Assembly (NCBI RefSeq): GCF_000189635.1
Contig: NW_002476379.1
Coordinates: 1-64,000, forward strand
DNA: 64,000 nt
DNA from: Tetrahymena thermophila SB210
Lineage: Eukaryota; Ciliophora; Oligohymenophorea; Hymenostomatida; Tetrahymenidae
Direction of reading: 5' to 3'
A program made the translations under genes and the position numbers. Under the pieces are notes generated by a model. That model made no database searches, had not been told where the DNA came from, and worked only from the letters and a program-made list of their open reading frames with translations. The first letter of the stretch is position 1; every line of letters starts with the position of its first letter. This document shows, piece after piece, positions 40,103-52,225 of this stretch.

Positions 40103-43100
40103 ATGAATGAACTATTTTCAAAACATCATAGCCGGAATGCAAGCAATCAGTTTTATAACTATTCTATTTCAAACAATACTGAAAAGGATACGGCTGGAAA
40201 TGATAAAATTTATTATGATGAATAATCAGAACTCGCATTATAGCTTTAGGGTTAGTTTTCTTAAGTCAATAGCAGCAGGAAAAAACCTTAAGAAGTTTAC
40301 TTTAGGCATAAAGGCGATACAAACTTTAAAATTGGGACTAATATAGATTTTATTTTAGAGTCTGAACCTGAACCTGAACCTGAAGTGACTTAAGGATAGC
40401 AAAGCCAAAACAATCCTTTAATGAATACTCAATCCCAACAAACTTCTAAAGATAACGATAAGCTCCTTAATAAGAAATTTGACTCTAACAAAAATGATGA
40501 AGTGATATCAAGTAATTAATTAATTTCAAAACATAAAATTTTTAAAGAAAACTTTCATTTTTTTTAAAGGTAGATTAATATTTAAATTAATAATTCATTC
40601 ATTTTTATAGAAAGAAGTGAATATAACAAAACAACTTCGTTTTTTCTGATTATTAATTAAATTTTTTGTTATTGTGAAATGCATTAATAAATAAAATTCG
40701 CTATCTGATAATCTACAAATAAAGAATTAAAAATTTTTTATTTTCTGATATATTAAAGTGTAATAACTTCTAGTTAATATTAGTTCAGTAAATATGATTC
40801 TTCTAACAAGTAGAATGCCAAAAAAAATTAAACACTCATTTATTGAATACTAATTCGAATATTTTATCTTTATCAACTTTATTTTTTTATCTAATATTAG
40901 TTTAATTCAATTTAGTAAACAAAAAAATAAATAAGTTAAACTTTATTATTAAAAAAGGAGCAGTTAGCGAAGATTTATCTAGCTAGAATAGAAAAATAGA
41001 TCTTTAACACTAAATTAGGAAATAGTTAAATGTTGCTATGAAAGTATACAAATTCATTAATAATTTGATGAAGTTTTAAATTCTGAATAGCTAATACATG
41101 ATCAAACAATTTCAATTAAGTATAATTAATGACCCTGTTTGCTTATTTATGAATGAGTGGTAATTCAGCAAGTTTAAACCCAAGGGAGTATTTTTTTCTA
41201 GGTTTAGTAGATCTTAAACTTCCTTCTTAAAAGGTAATAATTTTGAAGAATAATAAGAGAAAACCTCTGAAAAGTTGATACGAATTCTAGCAGATATGAC
41301 TAATAACTGCTTTTCTAAAGTAGGAATAATACACCCCCAAAGTAAATTCAAAACTGTTTGGCAATTATTACATCTAATAATAATGCTTATGATTTTATTC
41401 ATACTCCCTGTAGAAGTTGCTTTATTTGAAACTGATTTTGCCTAGCTTTATCCATACAAATTCAACGGATTATCAAAAGGAGCTTTTGGATTTTTCTTGG
41501 TAGATATTTTCATTTAATTAAATACTGGAGTTTTTGATAAGGGAACTATACTGACTGATAGATAGGAGCTAGCTAAGCGATATATAAAAAACAACCTATT
41601 ATTAGATTTAATAACAGCAATTACATTATTTGCAAGTAAATTTCTATTTTATTTTTATTAAAAAAAAATATATTTTTTTTCAATTCTAACAGAGGAGTTT
41701 GGGCTACCCAAATTTATAAATGTTTTCATTCTTTGCAAAATACCCTCATTTTAAAGGATCTTAGACGAAATATAAGAAGCAAATCTTTCTAAGTCTAATG
41801 TAACATTTAAGAATGTCTTAAAGCTAACTAGGTTAGTAATTGAGCTACTGTTTATAGCCCACATTTATGCTTGCATCTTTCTGCTCATAAATTCTCTTGA
41901 ACTACACTATAATTACACACAAACTTGGATGACGACTTATACCAACTATCTTAAAAAGGATATAAATACCTTGACGTGGCATTATAAGTAAATTTAATAT
42001 TAAAATAGTAAAATATTAAATTTATTAATAAATAAATAGATATATGATGTCATTTTACCTTTGTATGACCACTATGACAACTGTAGGTTATGGAGATATA
42101 ACGCCTTAAAATCAAATAGAAACTATTTTCTATATTTTTAGTTTAATGACGTTATGTAAAAATTAATTAAATTTATCAATAATCAATTAATTAATTTTTT
42201 TGTGTTTATTTATATTAAGAATTTTTTGAAATAATTTTTTGATAAAAAATTAAATATTTTATGAAAAAAGGTGGTGTATTTGCTTACTCGTTCAACTTAG
42301 TTGGTGTAATTGTACAGGAAATGAATAAGAAAAATAAAGAATTCAAAAGAGATATTTCTTTAGTAAATTACTATATGGAAAAATTATCAATCAGTAATGA
42401 GCTTAAATATCAAGTGAGAAAATATTTAGAATATCAGCATATTTATAATGAAGATATTACCTTAAGTGAAGAGCAATATATCCTCAACAAATTGTCTCCT
42501 GCCTTAAAGGAAAAGTTAATACTTGATGCGCATATATAGATAATCAAAAAATGTGGTGGGGTTTTTTCAATGTATTCTGAAGAATTCATAGAAAAAGTTT
42601 GTTTGAATTTCTCTAAGTAAAAATTTTCTAAAGGGGAAATTATCTTCAAACCATTCTAGAAAGAGCAAGATTAATGCTTTTATTTTATTGATGATGGAGA
42701 AATTGATTTGTTTAGCGAAAGCCCAAGTATTTAGTATTAAACTGACAATTATTTAACAGGAGAAGATGATAAAGATAATTCTAAAGAAGATAAAGAAAAG
42801 ACATTATTAGATTTGAATTCTAATGTTTAAATTTTGAAAACTTTAGAAAAAAATTAATACTTTGGAGAAATATGCTTTTATACAAACGGTGTTAGAAAAT
42901 TAGGTGCCATTTGCAAAAAAAATAGCCGCTGTTTTGTTATTCAGAGATCAAAGTTTATAAAACTTTTGAAAAAATATCCAAAAGATTATGAATTATTTTG
43001 TAAAATAAGAGATAAGTTAATTATTGACAATAATGGATATATAGTGGGTACTGCTTGCTACTCTTGCAATCAATACAACCATACTTTCTAAAACTGCTAT

Positions 43101-44756
43101 TTGCTTTAACAGAAATTTGATAAAGAGAAAATATTTTTGTAAGAAAATAAGCCCTTTTTTTAAAATAGAAATTAAATAAGAAAGTAAAGAAGAAGAAGAC
43201 TTAAATTTAATTGCCTAGTTGAACAAAAAAACATAGCAGAAAAGGTAAATATCTTATTTATTTATTTAATTAATTATTAATATATTTATTTATTTTTTAA
43301 CTAATAATTAATTTTTGGTAACAGCGCTTTCTCATAATTAAGGCCAGTTGATTAAAAAATTTTTTTATCAAAAATGGCATAATATATTTATTACTTTATA
43401 AATATACTTTTTTTAAATGGCCTTAATTATTGAGAATGCACGGTATTTAATTTTTAGTGCTAGAATTTAAAATAAATTTTGTTTCTAATAAATAAAAAGG
43501 TAGAACTAAAAAGAGTTAGTTTGGATGATGTTGAATCAGATTCCAACGAAGAAGATGATTAAATTGATGATAATTCATAAACAAGTAATTAAGATATTCA
43601 AAGTATTGAAGTTAAAATTAAAGACAAAAAAGTGAGAAAGAAAAATACCAGAAATTATTCAAGCAATACTTTACAAATACCTTAAAAATCAGTTAATATT
43701 TTTAAGCAGAGCTCAATTGACACCTCAAAAAGCCTTAACAACATTTAGCAAACTGAAGGCAACGAGGAACTCTAGAAAAAATCAGTTAGTAATACTTACC
43801 TCCAACCAATTGTTGAGAATGAATCAATCAAAGAATACAGCCCGTTGAAGTACTCAAATCCTTATTAAAACGAAAATGGGAATCATTAAAACTCTATGAA
43901 GTAAATTACTCTATAAAAGTATTCTGAAGAGAAAAAATTCCCAAATAAGATTTTTCCTTCATAGTAAAGTATGCTGTAGTTAAATACAAACCCCAAAACA
44001 CTTTAGCAATAACTTATGTTGGCTTCGTTTTAGAATATGATTTTACAAAAAAGAGAAGGATAAGAAAGCTAAAGAAACTCAATTGTAAGACCTTAAGGAA
44101 CTTATGAATAATTATAAATGCCTCCTTCTCCTCTCATAAAAAACTAATCTCCTATTTAAATAGACTCTCCTCAAGTACAAAAGTTTGGCTACAGATTCTT
44201 AGCTCATGAAACGGAAAATGATCCTTTGATTGCATTTTAGTAGCAGTTATAAGCTATATAATAGTAATAGCAGCCATATGTTTCTCTTCTTCATGAATAA
44301 GAAAATCAGTAAAATTTAGAAACTCATAGCATTACTAAAATTTAGAGATAAAATGTGTATTGTCAGGGATAAATGATTGAACCATTTACTTAATTGTTAC
44401 TTCAATAATAACAAGATTAAATTAAAGGCAATTAAGCTTTAGCAACGTTACTTGAAATTTCAACTCCAAATAACTAAAAAGCTAAATATTAAAAAGTATC
44501 AGAGGTAGATACACACTATGTAATTGAAGAACACATGCAAGAATTCAGAGTTTACTATCCAGAGTATAATTTTTCAGTGGTTAGATTTAGGCTTCCAAGA
44601 ACAACAAAAGATTATCGAAATTTCCATCCTGCATTTTGTAAGTACACATACTTTAACAGAGTAATAAAAAAGAATGACAGAAAAAAAAGCAGAAAGCAAT
44701 CAGAGAAAGTAATTCCATCCAATCATAGAATGTCGCTAATGCATTAATATGCTTGA
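40103..44756 (+). CDS. Cyclic-nucleotide-gated-type potassium channel
   Basis: Six exons (40103-40511, 40958-41635, 41693-41987, 42040-42155, 42271-43244, 43500-44756) total 3,729 bases, 1,242 residues. The transmembrane core starts at LLHLIIMLMILFILPVEVAL. The pore filter is MTTMTTVGYGDITPQN, a potassium-selective TVGYGD. S6 and the C-linker follow (FAYSFNLVGVIVQEMN, YYMEKLSISNELKYQVRKYL, YQHIYNEDITLSEEQYIL), then a cyclic-nucleotide-binding domain with QYFGEICFYTNGVRKLGAIC and FVIQRSKFIKLLKKYP. The S4-like region (LPKFINVFILCKIPSFQRIL) has only a few spaced basic residues, so voltage sensing may be weak. An EP repeat (EPEPEPEPE) sits in the N-terminus, and the last 400 residues are Gln/Ser-rich. 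The ATG at 42261 lies inside intron 42156-42270 and is not a start. Related channels link cAMP/cGMP to membrane potential; ciliary placement is only a guess. Confidence 0.92.
43329..43436. repeat. Intronic inverted repeat, MITE-like hairpin
   Basis: Inside intron 43245-43499 of the channel gene, TTCTCATAATTAAGGCCA (43329-43346) faces TGGCCTTAATTATTGAGAA (43418-43436). The arms are near-perfect reverse complements with one extra base in the right arm. About 70 bases of A+T-rich DNA lie between them. No clear target-site duplication flanks it. It could be a small non-autonomous DNA element or a structured intron segment. Confidence 0.6.
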
Positions 44757-45255
44757 GATTTTTTATTGTTAATGAGAAATAAAACTGCTTACTATTCATA
44801 TAATAATTTATACAAATTCGATTTAGTACATTTATTAAAACAAACAATTTATAATTTTCAAAAATAGTTTTTAATTTATAACATTTTTGAATTACTTTTC
44901 TATTTTTTATTTCAAAGATCAGTCATATTCAATTAATAATAATAACAAAACAATTTTGCTATTATTATGTTTGTGTCTATATATTTTTTGTATGCAAATT
45001 TATTGATATTTTAAGCTCGGAATATTATATTGTTTTTTTGTTATAATAAATAAGTCAGTCTTAGCTTATTTTATAATTTTAGTGTAGATATATTATAGTT
45101 TGCTAAATAGGCTATAGCTATTTTTATATCTATCTGGTAATAATTAAAAAAGATATTAAAATTTCAATTAAAAATATCAAATAAATTAAAAATAAGCCAT
45201 TTAATTTACAAAGTGAAAAAAGCAATTAAAAGGGATTGATAGTAAGTATAATAAT
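44757..45255. other. Intergenic spacer
   Basis: About 500 A+T-rich bases between the channel and GPN3 genes, no coding signal. Confidence 0.7.
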
Positions 45256-46479
45256 ATGAATTAGGGAGTATTTTACGGTTAAGTTATAGTTGGTCCTGCA
45301 GGAAGTGGAAAAGTAATTTATATTTCAAGTATATTTCGATTTTATATTTATCTAAATGATATAATATTTAAAAGTCTACTTATTGCCATATTATGTAAGA
45401 TAATGCCAAACTTTTGAAAAGAAATATTATGGTTGTTAATCTTGACCCTGCTGCAGAACATTTCAAATATAGATGTGATATAGGTTAATATTATTTCGTA
45501 GTTTTTTAGCATAGATTAATTTGTAATTTAAATTTAGACATTAGAGATTTAATTACACTTGATGATGTTATGGAAGAATTCAAATTAGGACCAAATGGTG
45601 GCTTAGTTTACTGCATGGAGTAATTAAAAGATAAAACAAAATTTAGAATAATCAAATAAAATTATATTATAGGTATTTATTATAAAATATTGACTGGCTT
45701 GAAGAACAGTTATGTGATTTAGCTACTGATGATTACGTTTTATTTGATTGTCCAGGATAAATTGAATTATATACACATATGGATTTGATGAATAAGTTAA
45801 CACAATCACTTTCAAATCTAGGTTTTAGCGTATGTTCTATGTATATGTTAGACGTTACTTTTATTAGTGATAATAGCAAATTTATTTCAGGTGTGCTATA
45901 AGCTCTTACTGCAATGATTAGCTTAGGTCTCCCACATATTACAGTTTTAACAAAATGTGATATTATTTAAGACAAAAAATAAATAGATGAGTAAATTAAT
46001 TATTTTATCTATAAATGTTGGCTTTTACATTTTAAAATTAACATGCTTTTTTTAATAATAGTTTAAAAAATAGAATTTTAATTTCAACATTTATTTATTT
46101 ATTTAAACAGGTATTTAGAATTTTCAGAAGAAATAGATGATATAGAAATTAAGGATACTTAAAATATGTCAGAATTTGATAAAAAGTATAATAGTTTGAC
46201 AAGAACATTACGTGAAACAATCAAAGATTATAGTTTAGTTGGTATTAGAAAATTAGATGTTAGTGATGAAGAAACCATTTTAGATTTATTAGCTGAAGCT
46301 GATATGTGCTTAAATGTAAAATTTTTTTAATCTTAAAAATGTTATGTTATAATTCCATTTTCTATTTACAGTATGGAGAAAATTTAGAGCCAGATGAGAG
46401 ATTTTATGAATAAGTAGAGGATAACTTACAAAAAGGAAATGATGTTTACTTTGATGAAGGGGCAAATGATGATTTTTGA
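45256..46479 (+). CDS. GPN3: GPN-loop GTPase 3
   Basis: Six exons (45256-45312, 45375-45483, 45538-45619, 45673-45990, 46111-46315, 46372-46479) give 879 bases and 292 residues, near the usual 284. All GPN motifs are present: [12 protein letters not shown] (P-loop), [11 protein letters not shown], the family-defining insert [44 protein letters not shown] and VLTKCD. Similarity favours GPN3 over GPN1 or GPN2: FGPNGGLVFCMEY and the C-terminal YGENLE..ERFYE match GPN3. The GPN proteins work with GPN1 in assembly and nuclear import of RNA polymerase II. The first intron falls right inside the P-loop, between GSGK and S. The protein ends [13 protein letters not shown]. Confidence 0.95.
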
Positions 46480-49400
46480 AATTTTGATATAAAACTTATA
46501 TAAATAATTTTTATGGAAAAGTATTAAACAAAATTATAAATATTAACTTTTATTTTAAATATACATAATTTTCTGTATTATTATCAACTATTAACTTTTA
46601 TAAAGTAGTTTTTCTTAAGTTAAATTCTATTTTGTTTAGTTTACAAATATTCAAGTTTTTTTGAATATTTTAATAATTATAAAAAAATATAATTTTTGTT
46701 AAAAAATATCAAATAAATTAGAAAGCATATTTTTTATTAAATTAAAATTTTGTAATATATTCACGTTAGCAATATTTTAATGAGCTAAAAGATAAATTTG
46801 TTAATTTCTGAGTATTTTTTGAATTAAGTATTGTTATTTTATAAAAGATTATTTTTTATTAACAAACAAAAAAAATATTCAATTTTCATTTCAACATTCA
46901 ATTATATTTTAATAGAAAATCTCACAATTGTTTAAAATAGTTGTATTGTTTAAATAAATGTCAGATATCATTGAATGAAATATGCTATGATGCCTTTTAG
47001 TTAAATTCTATTTGAAAATATTGGGTTACTTTTTTAAAAATTTTAATATTTAAAAATATTGGGGTATGGCTTTAATAATCTGATAAACAAAGAAATAATA
47101 TATGTTAAAAGTATTGGTAAATTATAAAATATATATTTATAAAATATTGTATAAATTATTTAATCTTATATATTAGTTTATTCAATTCTATATAAATAAT
47201 TTAATAGTGTATAATTAAATATTGAGTTACAATAGTATGATATAAATTATTGATTACAGGTAAACATTCATTCTTTGCATATTTCTATCTTTATCACTGT
47301 AATTATATAAATTTAATATTATTTAAGTAAGAGAAGCTATTTATTAAATTATTGGTTTGTTAGTTTATTTAATTTAAATTTTTAATAACATTGTAAAACA
47401 GAAGAATAAATAAATGATTCTTAAACATTTAGTTTACCTTTGTTAAATTCAAAAAATAAAATAATAGTAGTATTATTGAACAAAAACAATTATTTTAAAA
47501 TCATTAAAGTTTAAAAGAAGCTTTTACTTTTCCAATAGAACAGTTTTCAATTCAATACAAAATTATTTATTATTTGAACATTAGAATATTTCTTATAATG
47601 ATTTGTTTTACTTCTAAAATTAGAAAAAAGTATTCTTCAAATTAACCAATCTCACTTGTTCAGTTATATTTATTTGATATCCTAAAATGTTATCAAGTCA
47701 AAGTGTTGAATTTTTATGTGTAAAATTTAATCTATTATTTTAGCATCTAAATCATTCAATTTATTTGTTGTATTAAAAATTAAAAGTAAGTATGGAAGGA
47801 AAGAAGGAAGGAAGTATTGATGAAATACAACTTTGTGAAGAAATTTATAAGAATAATTTGATTTTCAATTTCAAATTAAGTTAACTATTTAGTAATTAAT
47901 TTTATAAAGTATTAAATATTCTCTTCCAAAAATTTTTTTATTTTTGTTTAAATATTCGAAATAAAATTATCATTAAATAAAAATAAAACAAAGAACATAG
48001 TTCAGAGATCAAATTAAATCTTATGGAAATTGTTTATGTGATAAATAGAATAAAATTCCATTAATTTCCTGTATGCTTAAAAGTACATTTATATATCTAT
48101 TTATATATATATTTTGATTAATTTGATACTTAACTAAAATTCATCCGCCGTAATACAAAATCAAATAGTCAAATTCTTAAAGGATATATTAAATTATTTG
48201 CCAATATGGTTACATTAATTTATACTATTTATTTGCAACTAGCAAAAAAGCAAAATTAAAAGCATTTTAACCCACCAATTTTAACAATAAAACAATTTAA
48301 AATACAGTTAAACGTGTTTGGTTGATTAAAAAACCTTTTTTGAATATAATTTTATTGGAAAAAATAAATACGTCTTGGAGAATGAAGCTATTCTTATATC
48401 TTATTGCGTGGTATTTACTTTTTGATTAAATGAATTTTCCTCTTTGTGACTATTATTACACCTATATCAATACAATGATTATACTTGTTTAAGAAATGAC
48501 AAATTCAAACTTCTTTGAGAAATTTATTCATAATTTTTTCATTAGTTTTTTGTTTCACCTTGAAAATTCTTCTCAAAATCGATTGCCATGTACAAATAAA
48601 ATTGTTTTTCTGAAAAATCTTATGATATTTATTTGTTTTTATTATAGAGCATTGCATTTAAGCGAATTCATTTTTATAAAAGTTTAACCTCAAATAAATA
48701 ATACATTCACTCAATTAATAGTAAATTTTCTTATTAATTAAACAAAAAGGGTTAGCTTATAATGATATGGGTGTTTTTTTTCCTTGTAAATGATTCACTA
48801 AATTAATAAAATCTAGGTTCTCCAATATGCTTCTTTCAAATTAACTTGGATAAAATAAAAGCTAAATAGTATATTTTATTGTACATCTATGTTATTTTTT
48901 GAGTATCCAACAGACATTCCAATATGAAATAAAGAAAAATTCTTTTAAATGATATTTTTTATTTATTTATTTTGCGAACTGTCAAGGTATTGTTCCAAAA
49001 TAATTTATCAGTTTTATTCAAAATATAATTAAAACCTTACCTTATGATCACCTTAACTATATAATTGATACTTTACTTCTCTAAATATTAATGATACAAA
49101 TTACTACACATAATCTATATACTTTCGCCAACACTTTTTACATGTAATTATATTACTTTAGAATAAGTACGCATAACCCACCAGATCATATGAATTATAT
49201 TTAAAAAATAAAAATTTTTTACTAATATCCATGAAAAAGTTTTAGTAATTAATTCATGCTTTTCTTTTTTTAGAATGCTTACTTTTTTAATCCTTTTAAA
49301 TTTGATTGAATCTTAGGAAGCTTTTATTAAAAAGTGCATATTAAAGCAAAAAAAAATTGTGCATCATTCAATAGAAAAATTTTTTGAATAATCACGTAAA

Positions 49401-49649
49401 TTAAAATTGATTATTACTTAAATTAAATTAATTACTTTAAGAGATTGACAATCTTGAAATAATATAATTATAAATTAAAGCAAATTCTACAAAAAAAATA
49501 AAAATTGAACTTTTTAATCAATCAGCCAATCTTAACCTAACCAATTTTTTTAACAGTATTTTAACACTATTTATAACAAAAGCTATTTAATAAACAAAAT
49601 ATTATATCACAAATTAATTATTAACAATATAAATTTACATTTGTCTAAA
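46480..49649. other. 3.2-kb gene-poor A+T-rich region
   Basis: The longest gap in the window. It is nearly all A+T with many poly-A and poly-T runs and a short purine tract (GGAAGGAAAGAAGGAAGGAA near 47796). The only open stretch with a plausible start is at 48382-48765 and is listed separately. I saw no tRNA, snRNA or rRNA fold. Confidence 0.65.
48382..48765 (+). CDS. Possible small secreted protein, weakly supported
   Basis: A 127-residue open frame to TGA at 48763. It opens with a signal-peptide-like stretch (MKLFLYLIAWYLLFDQMN) and continues with Phe/Ile/Asn-rich sequence (NNFFISFLF-like, HLENSSQNRLPCTNK). In DNA this A+T rich with only TGA as stop, an open frame of this length is fairly likely by chance. 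No homology is recognised and no introns were needed. It is listed because it is the only candidate in a 3-kb gap. Confidence 0.25.
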
Positions 49650-50402
49650 ATGATCTTAACTCCTCTTCACTGCAAAGTCTTACAGCCATAATCTTGTGAA
49701 TTCAAAATAGTAAAACAACCATTCTTTAAGCCAAAAAAGATTACCTCTTGTTAATCTAATCTTAATTCTTGCGACTCTACATCTACTTCTTCCTTTGAAA
49801 GTTAAATAGAAAACCAAGATAACTAAATTAACACTTCTATAATTACAATACAAACATTTAAAGGAGTTAATTCTTAATTTATATTAAGTACCTGCTACAT
49901 GCAAAATGATGAGAAATTTTCTTGCAACTACCTATTCGATAAGCAAGATTATTAAAATTCTAAGTTGATCCCCTTAGAGGTTAAAGCTTAAAAAGTATTG
50001 AACACCGATTTTTCTCAAGAAATTGTATATCCTGTACCCAAAAAAATGATAAAAACAGAGAATAAAATATAATAATCAAAGAATGCAGCCAAGAATATTA
50101 CAAAGGCTTTTATAAGATATATGAAAGATATCAAAGGAGATGATGATAAAAACTACAAAGAACTAACCAAGTTTATTAAAAAGCATAAATATAATAATAA
50201 AAACTTAAAGACTATTGCCCAGAAGCCATCTTATGCATTGGATTTCAAAAATTTTTGTAATGGACAAGCTCAAGAATGGGTGGATTCATGCAACATTTAA
50301 GACAAAGAGATGCACTTAAGAATAATAAATGCTTTTAAAAATTAAGACTATGAAATGCTTAAAGAACATAAGAAAAGAGTTAAAAAACGCTACTCTCTCT
50401 GA
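49650..50402 (+). CDS. Hypothetical 250-residue protein
   Basis: I do not recognise this family. A single exon of 753 bases encodes 250 residues. The N-terminal half is Ser/Asn/Cys-rich (SNLNSCDSTSTSSFES) with a region TFKGVNSQFILSTCYMQN. The C-terminal 110 residues look folded and helical: KNAAKNITKAFIRYMKDIKG, YKELTKFIKKHKYNNKNL, LDFKNFCNGQAQEWVDSC, IINAFKNQDYEMLKEHKKR. It ends in basic residues (VKKRYSL). It has no signal peptide or membrane segment. The A+T-to-codon texture (Gln TAA/TAG codons, higher G+C than flanks) and clean length support a real gene. It may belong to a ciliate-specific family of such helical C-termini. Confidence 0.75.
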
Positions 50403-52225
50403 GAAATTCTACATTTATTCTTTAGATTACTATTAAACCATATATAAAATTAATATATATAAATAAATAAATACTAACTAACCATTTTTCAAAATATAAA
50501 TTAATTTAAACATAAATTATGTAAAATTTTATTAAATAATTAATTATATACTATTTTAAATTCTATTAATATTTATTTTTGCTTAAATTGATAAATAAAT
50601 AAAACTTTCTAAAAAATATTAAGACACAAAATTATTTATATAATATTTATGAATAATTCTATTGAATCAAAAAAATTTATTTAATATTATGATGGTCTTT
50701 TTATTCTGTTATTTGAAGTTTTAAGTTTAGTAGTTCTCCAATTATATGTAGTGATTAATTAATTTTTAGTGGATCTTTATATTCCTCATTTCACTATTGC
50801 TAATATTGCAGAATTTTAGTTTTTTGATTCAGCTATAATAGTATGATAAAAAAATTTTTTTATGCCTACTTTTTCAGAAATTATTTTTTAAATAAATAGC
50901 TTGGTCTAAAATTTTAAATTATAAACATAAAAATTCAATTATTTATTAAAAAATTTAATTATTGAAAAAAATGCTTAATTAAAATTAAATGTTTGCTGAT
51001 AAATTTTAGATTTATTCATCAAAATATTAAAAGTCAAATCAAAATTTAAAAGTATTTTGAAACAAGCAGATTAAATTCCATCAGTTTTTATTTTTTAAAT
51101 TTTTATAAAAGTTGTTTATTTAAGAAATAAAATCATTAAAATATTTTTAAAAATTGTTAATAATCATCAAATTTTTTTTTTCTGCATAGCAATATTTTGT
51201 GTTAGACTTAAATTGGTCTTTTTAAATAAAAAATTTTTATATAATTTTAAAATAAAACACACAATCTCAACTTTTATTAAAAATTAGTAATTCTAAATTA
51301 ATAACTTGCTTTGGTTTTATCAATAAACTACATATGCCCATATCATTTTATTATATATATAATTATTAACAACACTTTATTTAAAAGATTTGATTTGTTA
51401 ATTTTTGATTTAAATCAAACTAAAATTACTTACTAATTGATTGTTTAACAGTTCTATTTATTTCTATTAATTAATTCAAAAGAAACATTTATATTTTTAA
51501 ATCTTCAATTTTAGTATATAATGAATTTATTAAATGTATTTGTTTTTTAATTTTAATTTATTATTTATTTAAAAATCGAAGTTGACTATAAAAAATACTT
51601 TATTTTTTATGATAATTTATTATATTAACAATTATTTATTTATCTATTTTAAAAAATATATTTATTATGTTTAGTTGGTATAAATAATAATAATAATTTT
51701 TAATATCTTTTAAAAATCATCTAAAATAAAAATAAAATAACTTGTAATTGTTTTTTAAAGAAAAACATAATTTTATGAAATTTAAAAGAAAAAATAAGTC
51801 ATTTATTTTTTTGATTATCATATGTATATTTAATTTTTTAAATATTGAAAGAGCTTTGAAATAGATTAAACAATTATTTAATAAAAATTAAATATTTGCA
51901 TAAACATTCAAATTGCATATATTTTTTTTGAATAGGAGCTTAAAGATTAAAAAAATACCATTCAATATATTATTATAAAGAAAAATATTGCCTGGCTAAA
52001 TACTTAAAATTGACTTTAATTAGTTTCAAATATAAATAAAAATTAAAGATGTGGTTGGCGTTGTTTTGTGATTCTAAAATCTTGAATAAGATATGTATAC
52101 ATAATTTCAGTTGTAGCTGATATCAATACAATTATAAAGATAATAATTGCAATAACCAAAATATAAAAAAATTTATACTAAATTGATTTAACAAAAGTAA
52201 CAAAATTTTAGTAAAAAAAGATAAA
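50403..52225. other. 1.8-kb A+T-rich intergenic region
   Basis: No supported gene. The sequence is mostly A/T runs. It should include the promoter of the repeat-protein gene at its right end. Confidence 0.7.

Noticed and set aside
42261-42539. ATG at 42261 as the start of a separate gene
   Set aside because: The ATG lies in intron 42156-42270. Joining exons at 42155/42271 restores the channel S6 helix in phase.
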